Assembly: GCA_025360015.1 (NCBI GenBank)
Contig: JANYCZ010000037.1
Span: 1 to 64,000 of the forward strand
Origin: Verrucomicrobiota bacterium
GTDB taxonomy: Bacteria; Verrucomicrobiota; Verrucomicrobiia; Verrucomicrobiales; Verrucomicrobiaceae
Reading direction: 5' to 3'
DNA: 64,000 nucleotides
Shown here: one piece after another, positions 47,679 through 57,600 of the stretch
Position numbering within the stretch: position 1 is the first letter of the stretch
Layout of the letters: the number at the start of each line of letters is the position of its first letter
The notes under the pieces: model-generated
What the model saw: the letters and a program-made list of their open reading frames with translations, nothing else
Database searches by the model: none
Told to the model about the DNA's origin: nothing
Position numbers and translations under genes: made by a program

Positions 47679-49544
47679 ATGCCCGCCAAAACATCCGCCG
47701 CATCTTCCGCTCGTTCCGCCAAAACAAAAAAATCAGCGCCGCCTGAGGAGGCCGCCCCCCAGGGTGGCATGGGGGCCATTCCTTTCGCGGGCGGCACGGC
47801 CTTCCGGGTGTGGGCTCCGCACGCGGAGAGCGTCTCGGTGGCGGGCACATTCAATGAGTTCAAAGACGATGCCGCCCCGCTCAAACCAGAAGACAATGGC
47901 TACTGGTATGGCGAGGTCGCCACGGCGAAGGCGGGGGATGAATACAAATTCGTCATTCGCAATGGCGGGCAGGTGCTGTCGAGGATCGATCCCTACGCCC
48001 GGGAAGTCACGAATTCCGTGGGGAATGGTGTGATCTACCAGGACGACTTTGACTGGGGCGGAGACAATTTCCGTGCGCCAGCCTGGAACGAGATGGTCAT
48101 CTATGAGCTGCATATCGGCACCTTTGCGCGCAGCGTGGAAGGAAAGCCCGGCACGTTTGACGATGCCATCAAACGCCTGCGCTACCTCAAGGCGATGGGC
48201 ATCAATGCCATCGAAGTGATGCCGATTGCAGAGTTTGCCGGTGATCTCTCCTGGGGCTACAATCCCGCGCAGCCATTCGCGGTCGAGAGCGCCTACGGCG
48301 GCCCCAACGCCTTCAAGCGGTTTGTCAAAGCCGCGCATGAGCATGGTATCGCCGTGATTCAGGATGTGGTGTACAATCACTTTGGCCCGTCCGATCTGGA
48401 CCTGTGGCAGTTTGACGGCTGGAGCGAGAACGACAAGGGCGGTATCTATTTCTACAGCGACTGGCGCTCCGCGACACCCTGGGGTGACACAAGGCCGGAC
48501 TACGGGCGTGGCGAGGTGCGCCGCTACATCCATGACAACGCCATGATGTGGCTGGGCGAGTTTAGGGTGGATGGCCTGCGCTATGACATGACTCTCTACA
48601 TCCGCTCTGTTTCCGGCAATGGCGGTGACGAAATTCCTGAAGGCTGGTCACTGACGCAGTGGATCAACCGGGATGTGGCGGAGCGCTTTCCTGGGAAGCT
48701 CACCATCGCGGAGGATCTGCGGGGTAATGAAGGCATCACCAACCATGAAAACGAAGGGGGAGCCAATTTTTCCACGCAGTGGGACGCAGAGTTTGTACAC
48801 CCGATCCGCGCTGCGGTCATTGCCGCAGAAGATGCGCACCGCGACATGGACTCCGTGCGGAACGCGCTGCTGCACAGCTATGGCGGCGATGTGTTCAAGC
48901 GGGTCATTTACACCGAGTCCCATGATGAGGTGGCCAATGGCAAGGCCCGCGTGACCTCTGAGATAGACGCCTCCGATCCGGAAGGCTGGTATGCGCTGAA
49001 ACGCTCCACGCTGGGAGCCGGACTGGTGATGACGGCACCGGGGATTCCCATGCTTTTTCAAGGACAGACGATGCTGGAGGACGGCTGGTTTCAGGACACT
49101 GACGCGATCGACTGGTCGAACACGCGCAAGTTTTCGGGAGTGACGAAGCTTTACCGCGATCTCGTCCGCCTGCGCTTGAACAGTGATGGCGTTTCTGGCG
49201 GGCTCACGGGGCAGCACATCGTGGTGCAGCATGTGAACAATGAGCAAAAGGTGATCGCGTTTCTGCGTCACAAAGAAGGCGGAGAGAATGATCACGTCCT
49301 CGTTGTGGCCAATTTTTCCGCGAGCAACTGTGAAGGCTACGAGGTCGGTGTGCCCGTGGCAGGTCGATGGGCCGCGCGGTTCAACAGCGACTGGGAGGGC
49401 TACCGCGCGGATCTGGAAAATTTCTCCGTGCAGGATGTCATGGCCGTGGCCGAGGAACGGGACGGACAACCTGCGAAGGCCACGGTTTCCGTGGCCGCCT
49501 ACTCGCTGAGCATCTATTCGCTGGCTGAGGCCGAAGGGCGGTGA
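47679..49544 (+). CDS. GH13 alpha-glucan branching-type enzyme with CBM48
   Basis: From the ATG at 47679 the product is 621 aa. A Ser/Ala/Lys-rich N-terminus is followed by a CBM48 domain (about 35-120: FRVWAPHAESVSVAGTFNEF). The GH13 barrel shows QDVVYNHFGPSDL, VDGLRYDMT (nucleophile Asp303), LTIAEDL (acid/base Glu345) and ESHDEV (Asp416). Motif IV has Ser-His-Asp instead of Asn-His-Asp. It is related to 1,4-alpha-glucan branching enzymes and malto-oligosyltrehalose hydrolases; the exact reaction is unsure. The frame is open to 47601, but the Met at 47679 fits the family better. Confidence 0.85.
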   Translation: MPAKTSAASSARSAKTKKSAPPEEAAPQGGMGAIPFAGGTAFRVWAPHAESVSVAGTFNEFKDDAAPLKPEDNGYWYGEVATAKAGDEYKFVIRNGGQVLSRIDPYAREVTNSVGNGVIYQDDFDWGGDNFRAPAWNEMVIYELHIGTFARSVEGKPGTFDDAIKRLRYLKAMGINAIEVMPIAEFAGDLSWGYNPAQPFAVESAYGGPNAFKRFVKAAHEHGIAVIQDVVYNHFGPSDLDLWQFDGWSENDKGGIYFYSDWRSATPWGDTRPDYGRGEVRRYIHDNAMMWLGEFRVDGLRYDMTLYIRSVSGNGGDEIPEGWSLTQWINRDVAERFPGKLTIAEDLRGNEGITNHENEGGANFSTQWDAEFVHPIRAAVIAAEDAHRDMDSVRNALLHSYGGDVFKRVIYTESHDEVANGKARVTSEIDASDPEGWYALKRSTLGAGLVMTAPGIPMLFQGQTMLEDGWFQDTDAIDWSNTRKFSGVTKLYRDLVRLRLNSDGVSGGLTGQHIVVQHVNNEQKVIAFLRHKEGGENDHVLVVANFSASNCEGYEVGVPVAGRWAARFNSDWEGYRADLENFSVQDVMAVAEERDGQPAKATVSVAAYSLSIYSLAEAEGR

Positions 49545-49642
49545 TTTCCGAGAGGAATCTGCGACCATCAACAGGGCTTCCCGCGAGGACCGGGGTGGGC
49601 GGAGTGATGTGCGCCCCGCCCTAACATCGGACTGCCACTCTC

Positions 49643-49966
49643 ATGAACCCAAGCGCCAGCACGGACCCCGACAAGCCCCAGCCGCTGGGTGTGCAGCATG
49701 AGGTCGAAATTTTCGCCAAAGGCCTGGCCAAGCTGAAGCCGCAGGTGCCGGTGGCTTTTCAAGATCTGAAGCAGCAGGCGCGGGAGAAGATGCGGCCGGA
49801 GGCCTTCGGTTATGTGTCGGGCAATGCCGGAGCCGGGGACACGGCGCGGGCAAACCGCAGCGCTTTTGAGCATTGGCAGATGACGGCGCGAGCGTCCTTG
49901 GCGGAGCTGAAGGAGCTTGTCTCTGCGGTGGAAGAGGGGCCGAGGTTCTCATCTGTGGCGCGATGA
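49643..49966 (+). pseudogene. Truncated FMN-dependent alpha-hydroxy-acid oxidase (lactate 2-monooxygenase-like) remnant
   Basis: The 107-aa frame matches only the first fifth of lactate 2-monooxygenase-type flavoproteins (usually about 390 aa): VEIFAKGLAKLKPQVPVAFQ, then EAFGYVSGNAGAGDTARANR, then SAFEHWQMTAR. It then passes into an unrelated end (LAELKELVSAVEEGPRFSSV) and stops. The FMN barrel, catalytic His and Arg residues are all missing. It is most likely a gene remnant left by a large internal deletion, possibly fused to the tail of another gene. Expression of a short peptide is possible. Confidence 0.6.
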
Positions 49967-49991
49967 AGCGTGCCTCATACCAGGCATTTTT

Positions 49992-50306
49992 TCACCTGCG
50001 AGGAAACTTCGACGCCTGTAGCGTGCGATCTGTTGCCTGCTGCCCAGCCACTGGCTGCTTCCACGCCTCGGCCTGGCGCTGGCGCTCCTCCGCGCGCTGC
50101 TGCTGCCGCGCCTTTTCCACGGACTCACGGCTTTCCATCTGCGTGCGGTAAACGGGGCTGCGACTTTCAAACGCCTGCCACACAAACCACAGGCACGTCA
50201 CAAACAATCCCAGCGCGAGGATCGGCCCGCCGTAATGCCGGATGAAGCGCGTCTGCCGACGCCATGCCAGGAAGTATTGAATCTCATCATGTCGGGGATT
50301 GTGCAT
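49992..50306 (-). CDS. Single-pass membrane protein of unknown function
   Basis: From the ATG at 50306 (MHNPRHDEIQYFLAWRRQ) the product is 104 aa. One membrane helix (GGPILALGLFVTCLWFVWQAF) is followed by an Arg/Gln/Glu-rich helix (about 60-90, EKARQQQRAEERQRQAEAW). It resembles no known family. The frame is open 12 codons further upstream. Confidence 0.6.
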   Translation of the reverse strand: MHNPRHDEIQYFLAWRRQTRFIRHYGGPILALGLFVTCLWFVWQAFESRSPVYRTQMESRESVEKARQQQRAEERQRQAEAWKQPVAGQQATDRTLQASKFPRR

Positions 50307-50658
50307 GCGCCTATCATTGGGAAGCGGCACGCACAGGCTCAATCACGAACGCGTCACAATAATGTTGCCGCCTTGCGTGGTTGGAGGTTAGACCATGAGA
50401 CCCTGCTGGGGTGGAATCGAAGTTTCAGGGCCTCTAAGAACCGATGTGGCAGGGAGGAAGAGGGAGGCTGGAGCACTGCCGGGGAGCTTACTGCCACGTT
50501 GTCTGACTGACTGTCTCCCTGTCTGATTGCCTCTCCCGCCTGTAGCGCCCGCAGCCACCTCCTACGGTACCGGTTTCGAGGGGCTCTGCGACGAGATCGT
50601 AACACGCTTGTCTTTGGCAGGACTTCATTCCTGCCGTCACAGTCCCGTCACCCGAAAC
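50307..50658. other. Intergenic region before the PhoB/PhoR-like pair
   Basis: No gene is supported here. The stretch 50500-50530 has three TGTCT words (TTGTCTGACTGACTGTCTCC, then CTGTCTGATTG), reminiscent of Pho-box words but not in the 11-bp period. The in-period repeat nearer the start is listed separately. Confidence 0.35.
50634..50651 (+). promoter_or_regulatory. Direct repeat with 11-bp period, Pho-box-like
   Basis: CCGTCAC-AGTC-CCGTCAC: two identical 7-mers with 4-nt spacing, the geometry of PhoB-type sites (CTGTCAT-N4-CTGTCAT), ending 7 nt before the regulator start codon. Possible autoregulatory site; the closeness to the ATG would favour repression. Confidence 0.35.
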
Positions 50659-51357
50659 ATGAGCAGAATCCTGGTAGTCGATGACGAGAAGGACATTGTC
50701 GAACTCGTGAGCCTTCATTTACAGCGCGAAGGCCACGAAGTCGTCTCCGTGGGCAATGGCCTCGCCGTGCTTCCGATGGCCGTGAAGACCGCGCCCGACT
50801 TGATCGTGCTCGACATCATGCTTCCGGGCATCGATGGAGTCCAGGTCCACCGCCGCCTCCGCGCAGACACCCGTACGCGGCACATCCCCGTGATCATGCT
50901 CACCGCACGGGCGCAAACGAATGACCGCATCGCGGGATTGGAAAGCGGCGCGGATGATTACCTCACCAAACCCTTCAGCCCGCGCGAGCTGATGCTCCGC
51001 ATCGGTGCCGTGCTGCGCCGCTCGCAAAAGGTCGTCATGCTCGCGGAGCAGCGCATCGGCGAGTTTCTGCTGGACCGCAAAAACATGTCTCTGTCCATCA
51101 GCGGCAAGCTCATCGAGCTCACCATCACCGAGCTCAAGCTCATCACTACCCTCATGGCCAATCCGGATGTGATTCACTCGCGCGGCGAGCTGCTCAGCGC
51201 CGTCTGGGGCTACGCCGACGACACGCACTCACGCACGCTCGACACCCATATCAAGCGCCTGCGCGACAAGCTGGGCGATCACGGCAGGCACATCGGCACG
51301 CTGCGCCGCCAGGGCTATCTGTTTCAAAGCGTCGTTCAGGAGCTGACAGACGCATGA
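50659..51357 (+). CDS. OmpR/PhoB-family response regulator
   Basis: From the ATG at 50659 the product is 232 aa. The receiver has ILVVDDEKDIVELV, phospho-Asp in LIVLDIMLPGIDG and Lys in YLTKPFSPREL. The winged-helix output domain has LTITELKLITTLM, SRGELLSAVWGY and RTLDTHIKRLRDKLG. It resembles PhoB. Its stop overlaps the PhoR-like kinase gene (ATGA), its evident partner. Upstream in-frame codons to 50527 are not receiver-like. Confidence 0.92.
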   Translation: MSRILVVDDEKDIVELVSLHLQREGHEVVSVGNGLAVLPMAVKTAPDLIVLDIMLPGIDGVQVHRRLRADTRTRHIPVIMLTARAQTNDRIAGLESGADDYLTKPFSPRELMLRIGAVLRRSQKVVMLAEQRIGEFLLDRKNMSLSISGKLIELTITELKLITTLMANPDVIHSRGELLSAVWGYADDTHSRTLDTHIKRLRDKLGDHGRHIGTLRRQGYLFQSVVQELTDA

Positions 51358-52526
51358 CCTCAGAGGCAATGACGGCCCCCGCGCAGCCGGAGACGGGATG
51401 GAAATCACAGCGCACTGCAGCAGCAGAAGCGCCGGCGGCCACAGCAGCGGCGGAGATGGCCGCGCTCTCAGCCATGTGCATGCCGGATGACCACCGCCTC
51501 TTTGGTACGCTGCTCAATGAGGCACCGCAGGGCATCCTCGTCCTGGATGACACGGGGCTTATCGTCTTCGCGAATCTCGCCATGAACGTCCTCTTTCTCC
51601 CGCATCCGCTGGAGGAGGGCCGACCCCTGGCGGCGGTGCCCGCGCTGGAGCCGATCACCCGCATCGTCAAAGACGCCCGCACGCGCCGGACGCGCGTGGA
51701 GACAGAACTCCGCCTGCCGCTGCCCCACACCTACGCCGCCGAGTGGAGCCATGCGCGCCACTATCACCTCTGCGCCTCCCCGTGGAGCGAGGGCCACCGC
51801 ACCGGCATCTGGGTCATGGTCCAGGACCACACGGAGCACGACATGATCGCACAGACGCGGCAGGACTTCGTGACCAGCGCGGGTCACGAGCTGCGCACCC
51901 CGCTCTCCTTGATCCACGGCTACATCGAGACGTTGAAGAGCGGAATGATCAAAAACACCGCCTCATTGGTGCGCTGTCTGGACGTCATGGAAAAGCACAG
52001 CCGCCGCATGATGCGCATCATTGATGACATGCTCACCCTCTCCCGCCTCGAAGGCCTGGAAGAGCCCCTCAAGAGCGAGACCTTCCTGGTGCGCGGCTCC
52101 GTGCAGGATGCGCTGGAGCACCTCACCCCGATGATCGAGCTGCGCCAGCCCCACATCACGCTGGACTTCCCCGCAGACGGCGGCCTCCTCAGCGGCGATC
52201 GCTTCTACTGGGATCAGATTTTTTCGAACCTCATCGAAAACGCCCTCAAAGAAAATCCCCGTACCGGCCTCCGCCTGACCATCAGCGGCCGCTGGACCCG
52301 GCACGAGTGCCTCATCACCCTTAGCGATGACGGTATCGGCATCCGCCCGGAAGACATCCCCAATGTCTTCAAACGGTTTTACCGTGGCACTCAGGAATCC
52401 AAAGGCACGGGACTCGGCCTCTCCATCGTCAAGCGCGCCATCGAACTCCACGGCGGCACCATTGAACTCGAAAGCCAGCCCGGCCGCAGCACGGTTTTTA
52501 CCATTCGCGTACCTTTGCCCGGTTAG
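51354..52526 (+). CDS. PhoR-like sensor histidine kinase without membrane segment
   Basis: The 390-aa protein has an Ala/Thr/Pro-rich N-terminus and a PAS domain (about 45-165: LLNEAPQGILVLDDTGLIVF). The kinase core has TSAGHELRTPLSLIHGYIET (phospho-His), LIENALKENP (N-box), DDGIGI, FKRFYRG (F-box) and GTGLGLSIVKRAIELHGG. The core is PhoR-like, but the usual N-terminal membrane helices are absent. It should sense a cytoplasmic or membrane-partner signal and phosphorylate the regulator just upstream. PhoU and Pst genes are not in the window, so a phosphate role is only a guess. Confidence 0.9.
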   Translation: MTSEAMTAPAQPETGWKSQRTAAAEAPAATAAAEMAALSAMCMPDDHRLFGTLLNEAPQGILVLDDTGLIVFANLAMNVLFLPHPLEEGRPLAAVPALEPITRIVKDARTRRTRVETELRLPLPHTYAAEWSHARHYHLCASPWSEGHRTGIWVMVQDHTEHDMIAQTRQDFVTSAGHELRTPLSLIHGYIETLKSGMIKNTASLVRCLDVMEKHSRRMMRIIDDMLTLSRLEGLEEPLKSETFLVRGSVQDALEHLTPMIELRQPHITLDFPADGGLLSGDRFYWDQIFSNLIENALKENPRTGLRLTISGRWTRHECLITLSDDGIGIRPEDIPNVFKRFYRGTQESKGTGLGLSIVKRAIELHGGTIELESQPGRSTVFTIRVPLPG

Positions 52527-52864
52527 AATCGTCCGCGTCTTTCGAAAGTTCAAAAACTAATCAGTCACGCATCTGCGGTGCTATCTGGTGCGCATGAACG
52601 CCGTGCCTTCAGTCAGCCACGCCAGGTTGAAAACATGATAGTTCCGGCTGGAGATCAGATGAATGCGCCATGGGGGCCTTGCGCCTGCTGCCGCTTCAGC
52701 TGGCGTGCTTAGATTGAGCACGGGCTATGTCGCAGGTCGGATTGCACGCTTTCAATGAAGAACTTCGCCAAACAGCAGGGCTGAAAAAGCCTCGTTCTCC
52801 CTGCCTGCACCAACCTTTTCTGTAATGGTGGCAGAGTTGCGCGTTTCTTAAAACCCCTCTCCTC
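52527..52864. other. Intergenic region between convergent genes
   Basis: About 340 nt with no supported gene, no clear terminator with a U-run, and no palindromic box. Short inverted words are present (CTTTCGAAAG at about 52539-52548) but nothing convincing. Confidence 0.4.
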
Positions 52865-54643
52865 TCACAGCGCTCTATTCAAAAACGCCTTCTCCTCCTC
52901 CAGCAGCAGAGCGCCGGAGATCTTTTCTGCCATTTGAAATGCGCGGTCGGGCTTGCCCGCCAACGTTAGCAGGCCTGCCAAAACGGCGCGTGGGCCGGGG
53001 GGGAGGGTTTCGGTGCGGGGCAGGGTGGCCAGATGTTTTTGCATAGCCTCACGGTCTCCCAAGCGATAGGCCGCCAGCGCCAGCAGCAGCTCCGGCGGCA
53101 GGCGTTCCACCGTCACGCTGAAGGCGGCGTTGAGTTCGTTCTGCTTTGCCAGCGTGCTCACGTCCACCGTCTCCATTTCCACGCCCAGCACCAGGCGCAG
53201 GTACACAAAGCGGTCTGCAAAGGCCGCGCTGCTCGGGCTCAGCTCATGCAGCCGCCGGGCCGCCTCCAGCAGCGTGTCCGTGTCCTTCGCGCGCAGCGCC
53301 AGCTCCACGCTCTTCTGCAGGTTTTGCAGCGCCGCCTCACTTGCCTTGTCCGCCGCCGCCTGCACCCCCGCCGCCAGGAACGCCTGGCAGGCGATGTCCG
53401 CCAAGTTCAGCCTTTCCGCCAGCGCCGCTGCCGAGTGCAGCGTCGCCACATCCCCGGCTTGCGTCGCGTTGCTCAGCGTCCCGTGCAGAAGCCGGCGTGA
53501 CTCCCGCATGTCCGGCTGCAGGTGGCTCTGCACCTCCGCCATCGCCAGGTCCAGCAGGCTCCCGGGCACCGGCGGGCGTTGCAACTTCAGCAGGTTTTGC
53601 AGTTCTTCCCAGTGCTTCGCCTGCGCCAGCGCCTGCATCAGGATTGGGTACAGCTCGCGCGACTGCACGGCCAGATCCTTCGGCACCAGCACAAACACTT
53701 CGTCATTGAAATTCTCCCGCATCAGCCAGTACGCCATCTCTTCGCGCCGACCGTTTTTCATCGTGCCAAAACGCTGGATCTCCGCCGCCGCCATCGCCGC
53801 ACGCCGCTCCGGCTGCAGCCGCATCAGCGCGGACACCACCTGTAGCCGGGCTGTCAGCGTCTTCAGCGCATGCCGCTCCTCCAGTTCCAGCAGCCGCCTC
53901 CCCTCCGCCGCCGTCAGCGCCGGGCTCAGCGCCAGTTGCGTGATCGCCTCCAGCCCCGTCGGCGTGCTCAGTTCCGCCAGTTGCCAGAGCTGCCTGCGCG
54001 CCATGGTTTGCACCTCCGCAAATTGGCTGCTCAGATCCGCCACCGCCGTTTGCAGGTGCGTGTCCGCCGTCGCCGTGCCCTGCGCCGCCGCACGCCGCGC
54101 GATTTCCGCCGCCTCCTTCTCATGCCCCTCCGCGCTCAGGATGCTGGAGAGCAGTTCCAGGCCGGATTGCCGCGTGCTCTGCTGCGCTGGCAGCTTTTCG
54201 TAAACCACACGAGCATCCTTCGTCTTCCCGCCCGTGATCAGCGCACGTCCCAGCAGCAGCTCCTCCTCCTCCGTCAGCGCACGCTGCTTCGCCAGCATCC
54301 GCAGGTTCTGCGCCAGCCCGCTCGGGTCCGACCCCGTCGCCTTCAGAAACCCCACCATTGCCGTCAGCACCTCCACGTCCTCAGGCGCGCGCTGCCGTGC
54401 CAGCGTCAGCGCCTGGTACGCACGCACCCAGTCCTTCGCCTCTGTGGCCTCCCGCGCCTCCTTCGCATTCTGCCGCGCCAGCGCCGCCTTCGCCGCTGTC
54501 ATCACGGGGTGCCACGCAAACAAGCTCACGATCAGCAGCCCAAAAGCCCCCAGCACCAGCAGCGAAAATTTGCCGATGCGCTCCCGCGGTGGTCTGGAGG
54601 TGGGGATCTTCTGCTGCGAGTCGGAGTCAAATTGGAAGGCCAT
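52865..54643 (-). CDS. Membrane-anchored TPR-like helical repeat protein
   Basis: The 592-aa protein has a short cytoplasmic N-terminus and one membrane helix (about 26-44, FSLLVLGAFGLLIVSLFAWH). A long Ala/Leu-rich array of helical pairs follows with TPR spacing (AKEAREATEAKDWVRAYQAL, AEGHEKEAAEIARRAAAQ, LLRRLHELSP-like units near the end). It would be mostly periplasmic. It begins 27 nt after the stop of the giant haemagglutinin-like gene, so it may serve its secretion, anchoring or assembly. No catalytic motif is seen. Confidence 0.75.
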   Translation of the reverse strand: MAFQFDSDSQQKIPTSRPPRERIGKFSLLVLGAFGLLIVSLFAWHPVMTAAKAALARQNAKEAREATEAKDWVRAYQALTLARQRAPEDVEVLTAMVGFLKATGSDPSGLAQNLRMLAKQRALTEEEELLLGRALITGGKTKDARVVYEKLPAQQSTRQSGLELLSSILSAEGHEKEAAEIARRAAAQGTATADTHLQTAVADLSSQFAEVQTMARRQLWQLAELSTPTGLEAITQLALSPALTAAEGRRLLELEERHALKTLTARLQVVSALMRLQPERRAAMAAAEIQRFGTMKNGRREEMAYWLMRENFNDEVFVLVPKDLAVQSRELYPILMQALAQAKHWEELQNLLKLQRPPVPGSLLDLAMAEVQSHLQPDMRESRRLLHGTLSNATQAGDVATLHSAAALAERLNLADIACQAFLAAGVQAAADKASEAALQNLQKSVELALRAKDTDTLLEAARRLHELSPSSAAFADRFVYLRLVLGVEMETVDVSTLAKQNELNAAFSVTVERLPPELLLALAAYRLGDREAMQKHLATLPRTETLPPGPRAVLAGLLTLAGKPDRAFQMAEKISGALLLEEEKAFLNRAL

Positions 54644-54669
54644 GATCGCGAGTGGGGTGCTGGCGGAGA

Positions 54670-57600
54670 TTACTCACCTGGCTGGTCATTGCCACGCTTG
54701 AGATCATCATTGACCCCGCCCGTGCCGCCGCCATAGCCCAGCACCTCCACCGTGATCGTTGAGGGCGCTTCCTCAGCCAGCGCCTGCTGCTGCTGGCTCT
54801 GCGCGGGAGGTTGCGCGTTGGTCCCCGTCGTCGCCGCGCCGGCAGAGGCCGCCGCCGCTGCACCGCCCAGGCTCGGGGCCGCCACCGCCGCCGCCGTCGG
54901 CGTACCCGAGCTCGCCCCACCCACCGCGATGTTCGCTGAGTTCAGCACAATCGTCGCCGCGATGTTCAGATTCCCCGTGGCACGGATGCCCGCGTCACCC
55001 GCATCCACCGCACCGATGGGGGCGATAAGGTCCACATTCCCCGGACGCACGCCCGCCACCGTCGCCAGCACGCCGATGCCGCCGCCCGTCGCCAGACCCG
55101 CGAGGTCCGTGGTCACGTTCGCGCTCTGCGGATCGATCAGCACGCGCGTCGGCGGCGCAGACTGCACCGTCTTCGACGAAGAGCCCGCCGCGATGTCTCC
55201 CGTGGAGGACCAGATCGTGACGTCTCCACCCTTGAGGGTGAAGATACGTGAGACGCCGATGTTGATGCTGTTGTTGGCGAAGATGGAGATGCTCCCCCCG
55301 GCTTCAGTGATGACGCCTGGAGGGGCTTGGTTATTATTCCCTTGGAGCACCTGCGCCAGCTGCAGGCCGCCGTCTGGTGCCAGGATGCTGATGTCCCCGC
55401 CGCTCTTGGTGCGCACATCGCGTGTCTGCGTCTGGATGCTGCCCGGGCTGGTGGTGGTGATAAGCGCTTGGATGGCCGCGTCTCCCTGAGCATAGGTGCC
55501 CGCGTCAGGGCTGTCCGGGTTGTTGTGATCACGCCCGGCGTCACGCAGCACCAGGTAGTAAATCTTCAAAGCCAGCTCTCTTTGCTGCGCGAGGCTTAGC
55601 GTGGGGTCTGACACGTTCAGCAGATTGCTGCCGGGGGTGACGCCCAGCTCCTGCGTGACGCCGTTGCGCACAACGGTGAGCGAGGTGGCCTGGCCGAGGG
55701 GAATGCCACTCGACAAATAGGAGTCGTCATAGCTGCTGGTGACAGCCTTGTCAGCAATCTGAAGGATGACGTCCCCGGCTTTGACGCCAGCCTTGTCCGC
55801 AGCGCCGCCGGGAGTGACTGAGCTGACCCTGATGCCGGTGGTGCTGGAGTATGTCGAATCCACCAGGATACCGAGGATGCCTTCGGCCTCTGCGAGGTAG
55901 CGGTCACCGGCAGGGCTGCTGGCAAACTGGGAGATGAACGTGGTGAAGTCCGCGCTGGTGCCTGAGAGACCCACCGCGACTCTGCCCATGCCTGCGGCCA
56001 GCAGGACGTCCGCACCGGCGAAGGGCAGGTAAGGATTGCGCCCGTTGCCGATGCTGGTGATGCCGACGCCGGTGCCGTCTGAGTTGCTGGCACCGGTGCC
56101 CAGGTCGAGATTGCGGCCCGTGAGCACCTGCAATGAGCCGGGGCCGCTGATCTGGATGTCCCCGGCCCTGGGCGTTTCATTCAGGATCGTAAAATTCCCC
56201 GTGCTCAGGGCCTGGCTGCGCAGTGCCGAGTTGGCGTTGTACGCCACGATGTCACGCCCGCTGGACACAACGCTGACGTCCGTGCTGCGTACGTTTTGGA
56301 TGTAGAAGGCGATGTCGGTGATGTCCTGCTGCGCGAGGATGACGGCGGCCTTGGCGGAGAAGAGGGTGAGGCCGGAAAGGCTGCCGCCTTTGGCGTAGAG
56401 CAGCACGGGTTTGCTGTCGTTGGCGTGCAGCAGGCCTTTGGTGTGAAGGGTCTGCTTGCTTTGGGTGGAGGCGTGATCTCCGGTAGTGGATCCAGATTCG
56501 TTGAACAGGGCGTTCAAGTTGGTCAGGAAGGTAGCGTTGGTGACGCGAAGGTCGTTGTTGAAGGGGGTTAAAATCGGTGGATTGCTTGAAATTACTCCGT
56601 AGTAAGAAAGTGGATTAGTGAGGCTGGGAATTGCCTTGGGGTCGGCGTCGGAGAGATTGACGGTCGAGGAAGCCCACAGGGTGGTTTCCACACCGGCGAC
56701 GATGGAGTTGGAAACGCCGGTGGGTTGCAGGCCGTTGAAAGCACCAGCAGCCAGCAGCTCCAGGCTGCCGGTGGCGGAAGGTGCGAGGGTCAGATTGCCA
56801 ACGAGATTGATGTCGCCGGAGTAGGCGGTGGCGTGCAGGTTGGAGGGGAAGAGAGCGCCGAGGGTAGAGAACTGGCCGGAGTCTGTTTCCGCCAAGCGCA
56901 GCCAGGGCAGATAAAAGGCGGAGGAGCCGGACTGCATCTCCAGTTCATTCTTCATCCAGAGACTGAGCATGGTCTGGAGCTGGATGCTGTCCGGGGTGTT
57001 TGCCGCCAAGCGGAAGGTGACGTTGCCGCCGAGAGATGCAGCGGTGATGGAGCTGCTGTCGTTGTAAGTGGAGAAATAGGTCTTGTACCAGTGGCGGTTA
57101 GTGAGCCCCTGGGGCAGCAGCATGGTGTTGGCCACGGGGCCTAGAAGGACGTTGCCGCGGGCGTTGACGTTGAAGCTGCTTTTGCCGACAAACAGGGTGG
57201 TTGGCAGCCAGGTGCTCTGGTAGATGGGGTCCGTCATTGCCTGATCGGGTGTCAGGATGCCCCCTGAGAGAGACCCCGTGGTCGGCGCGCGCGTGGCGTT
57301 GGTGGTGATGGAGCCGCCCGCCGTGAGAGTGCCCGAGCCGCGCTCGACGTAGTAAACACCGGCGTCGATGTTGCGTCCGGCCTGGACGACGAGGTCACCC
57401 CCGCCGAGTTCCAGCAGGTTGGTGCTGGTTGCGGCACCCTTGGGCGCGCGGGCGTTGGTGGGGGTGCTGGCGTCCACATTTTGGACGTCGCGTCCAGCCT
57501 TGAGCGTCACATTGCCGCCGCCCAGGGCGGCGACACCGTCGAAGAAGTTGCTGAAGTTGATCCACCAGGCGGTGGACGCAGCGGTGTCATTGACCTTGGG

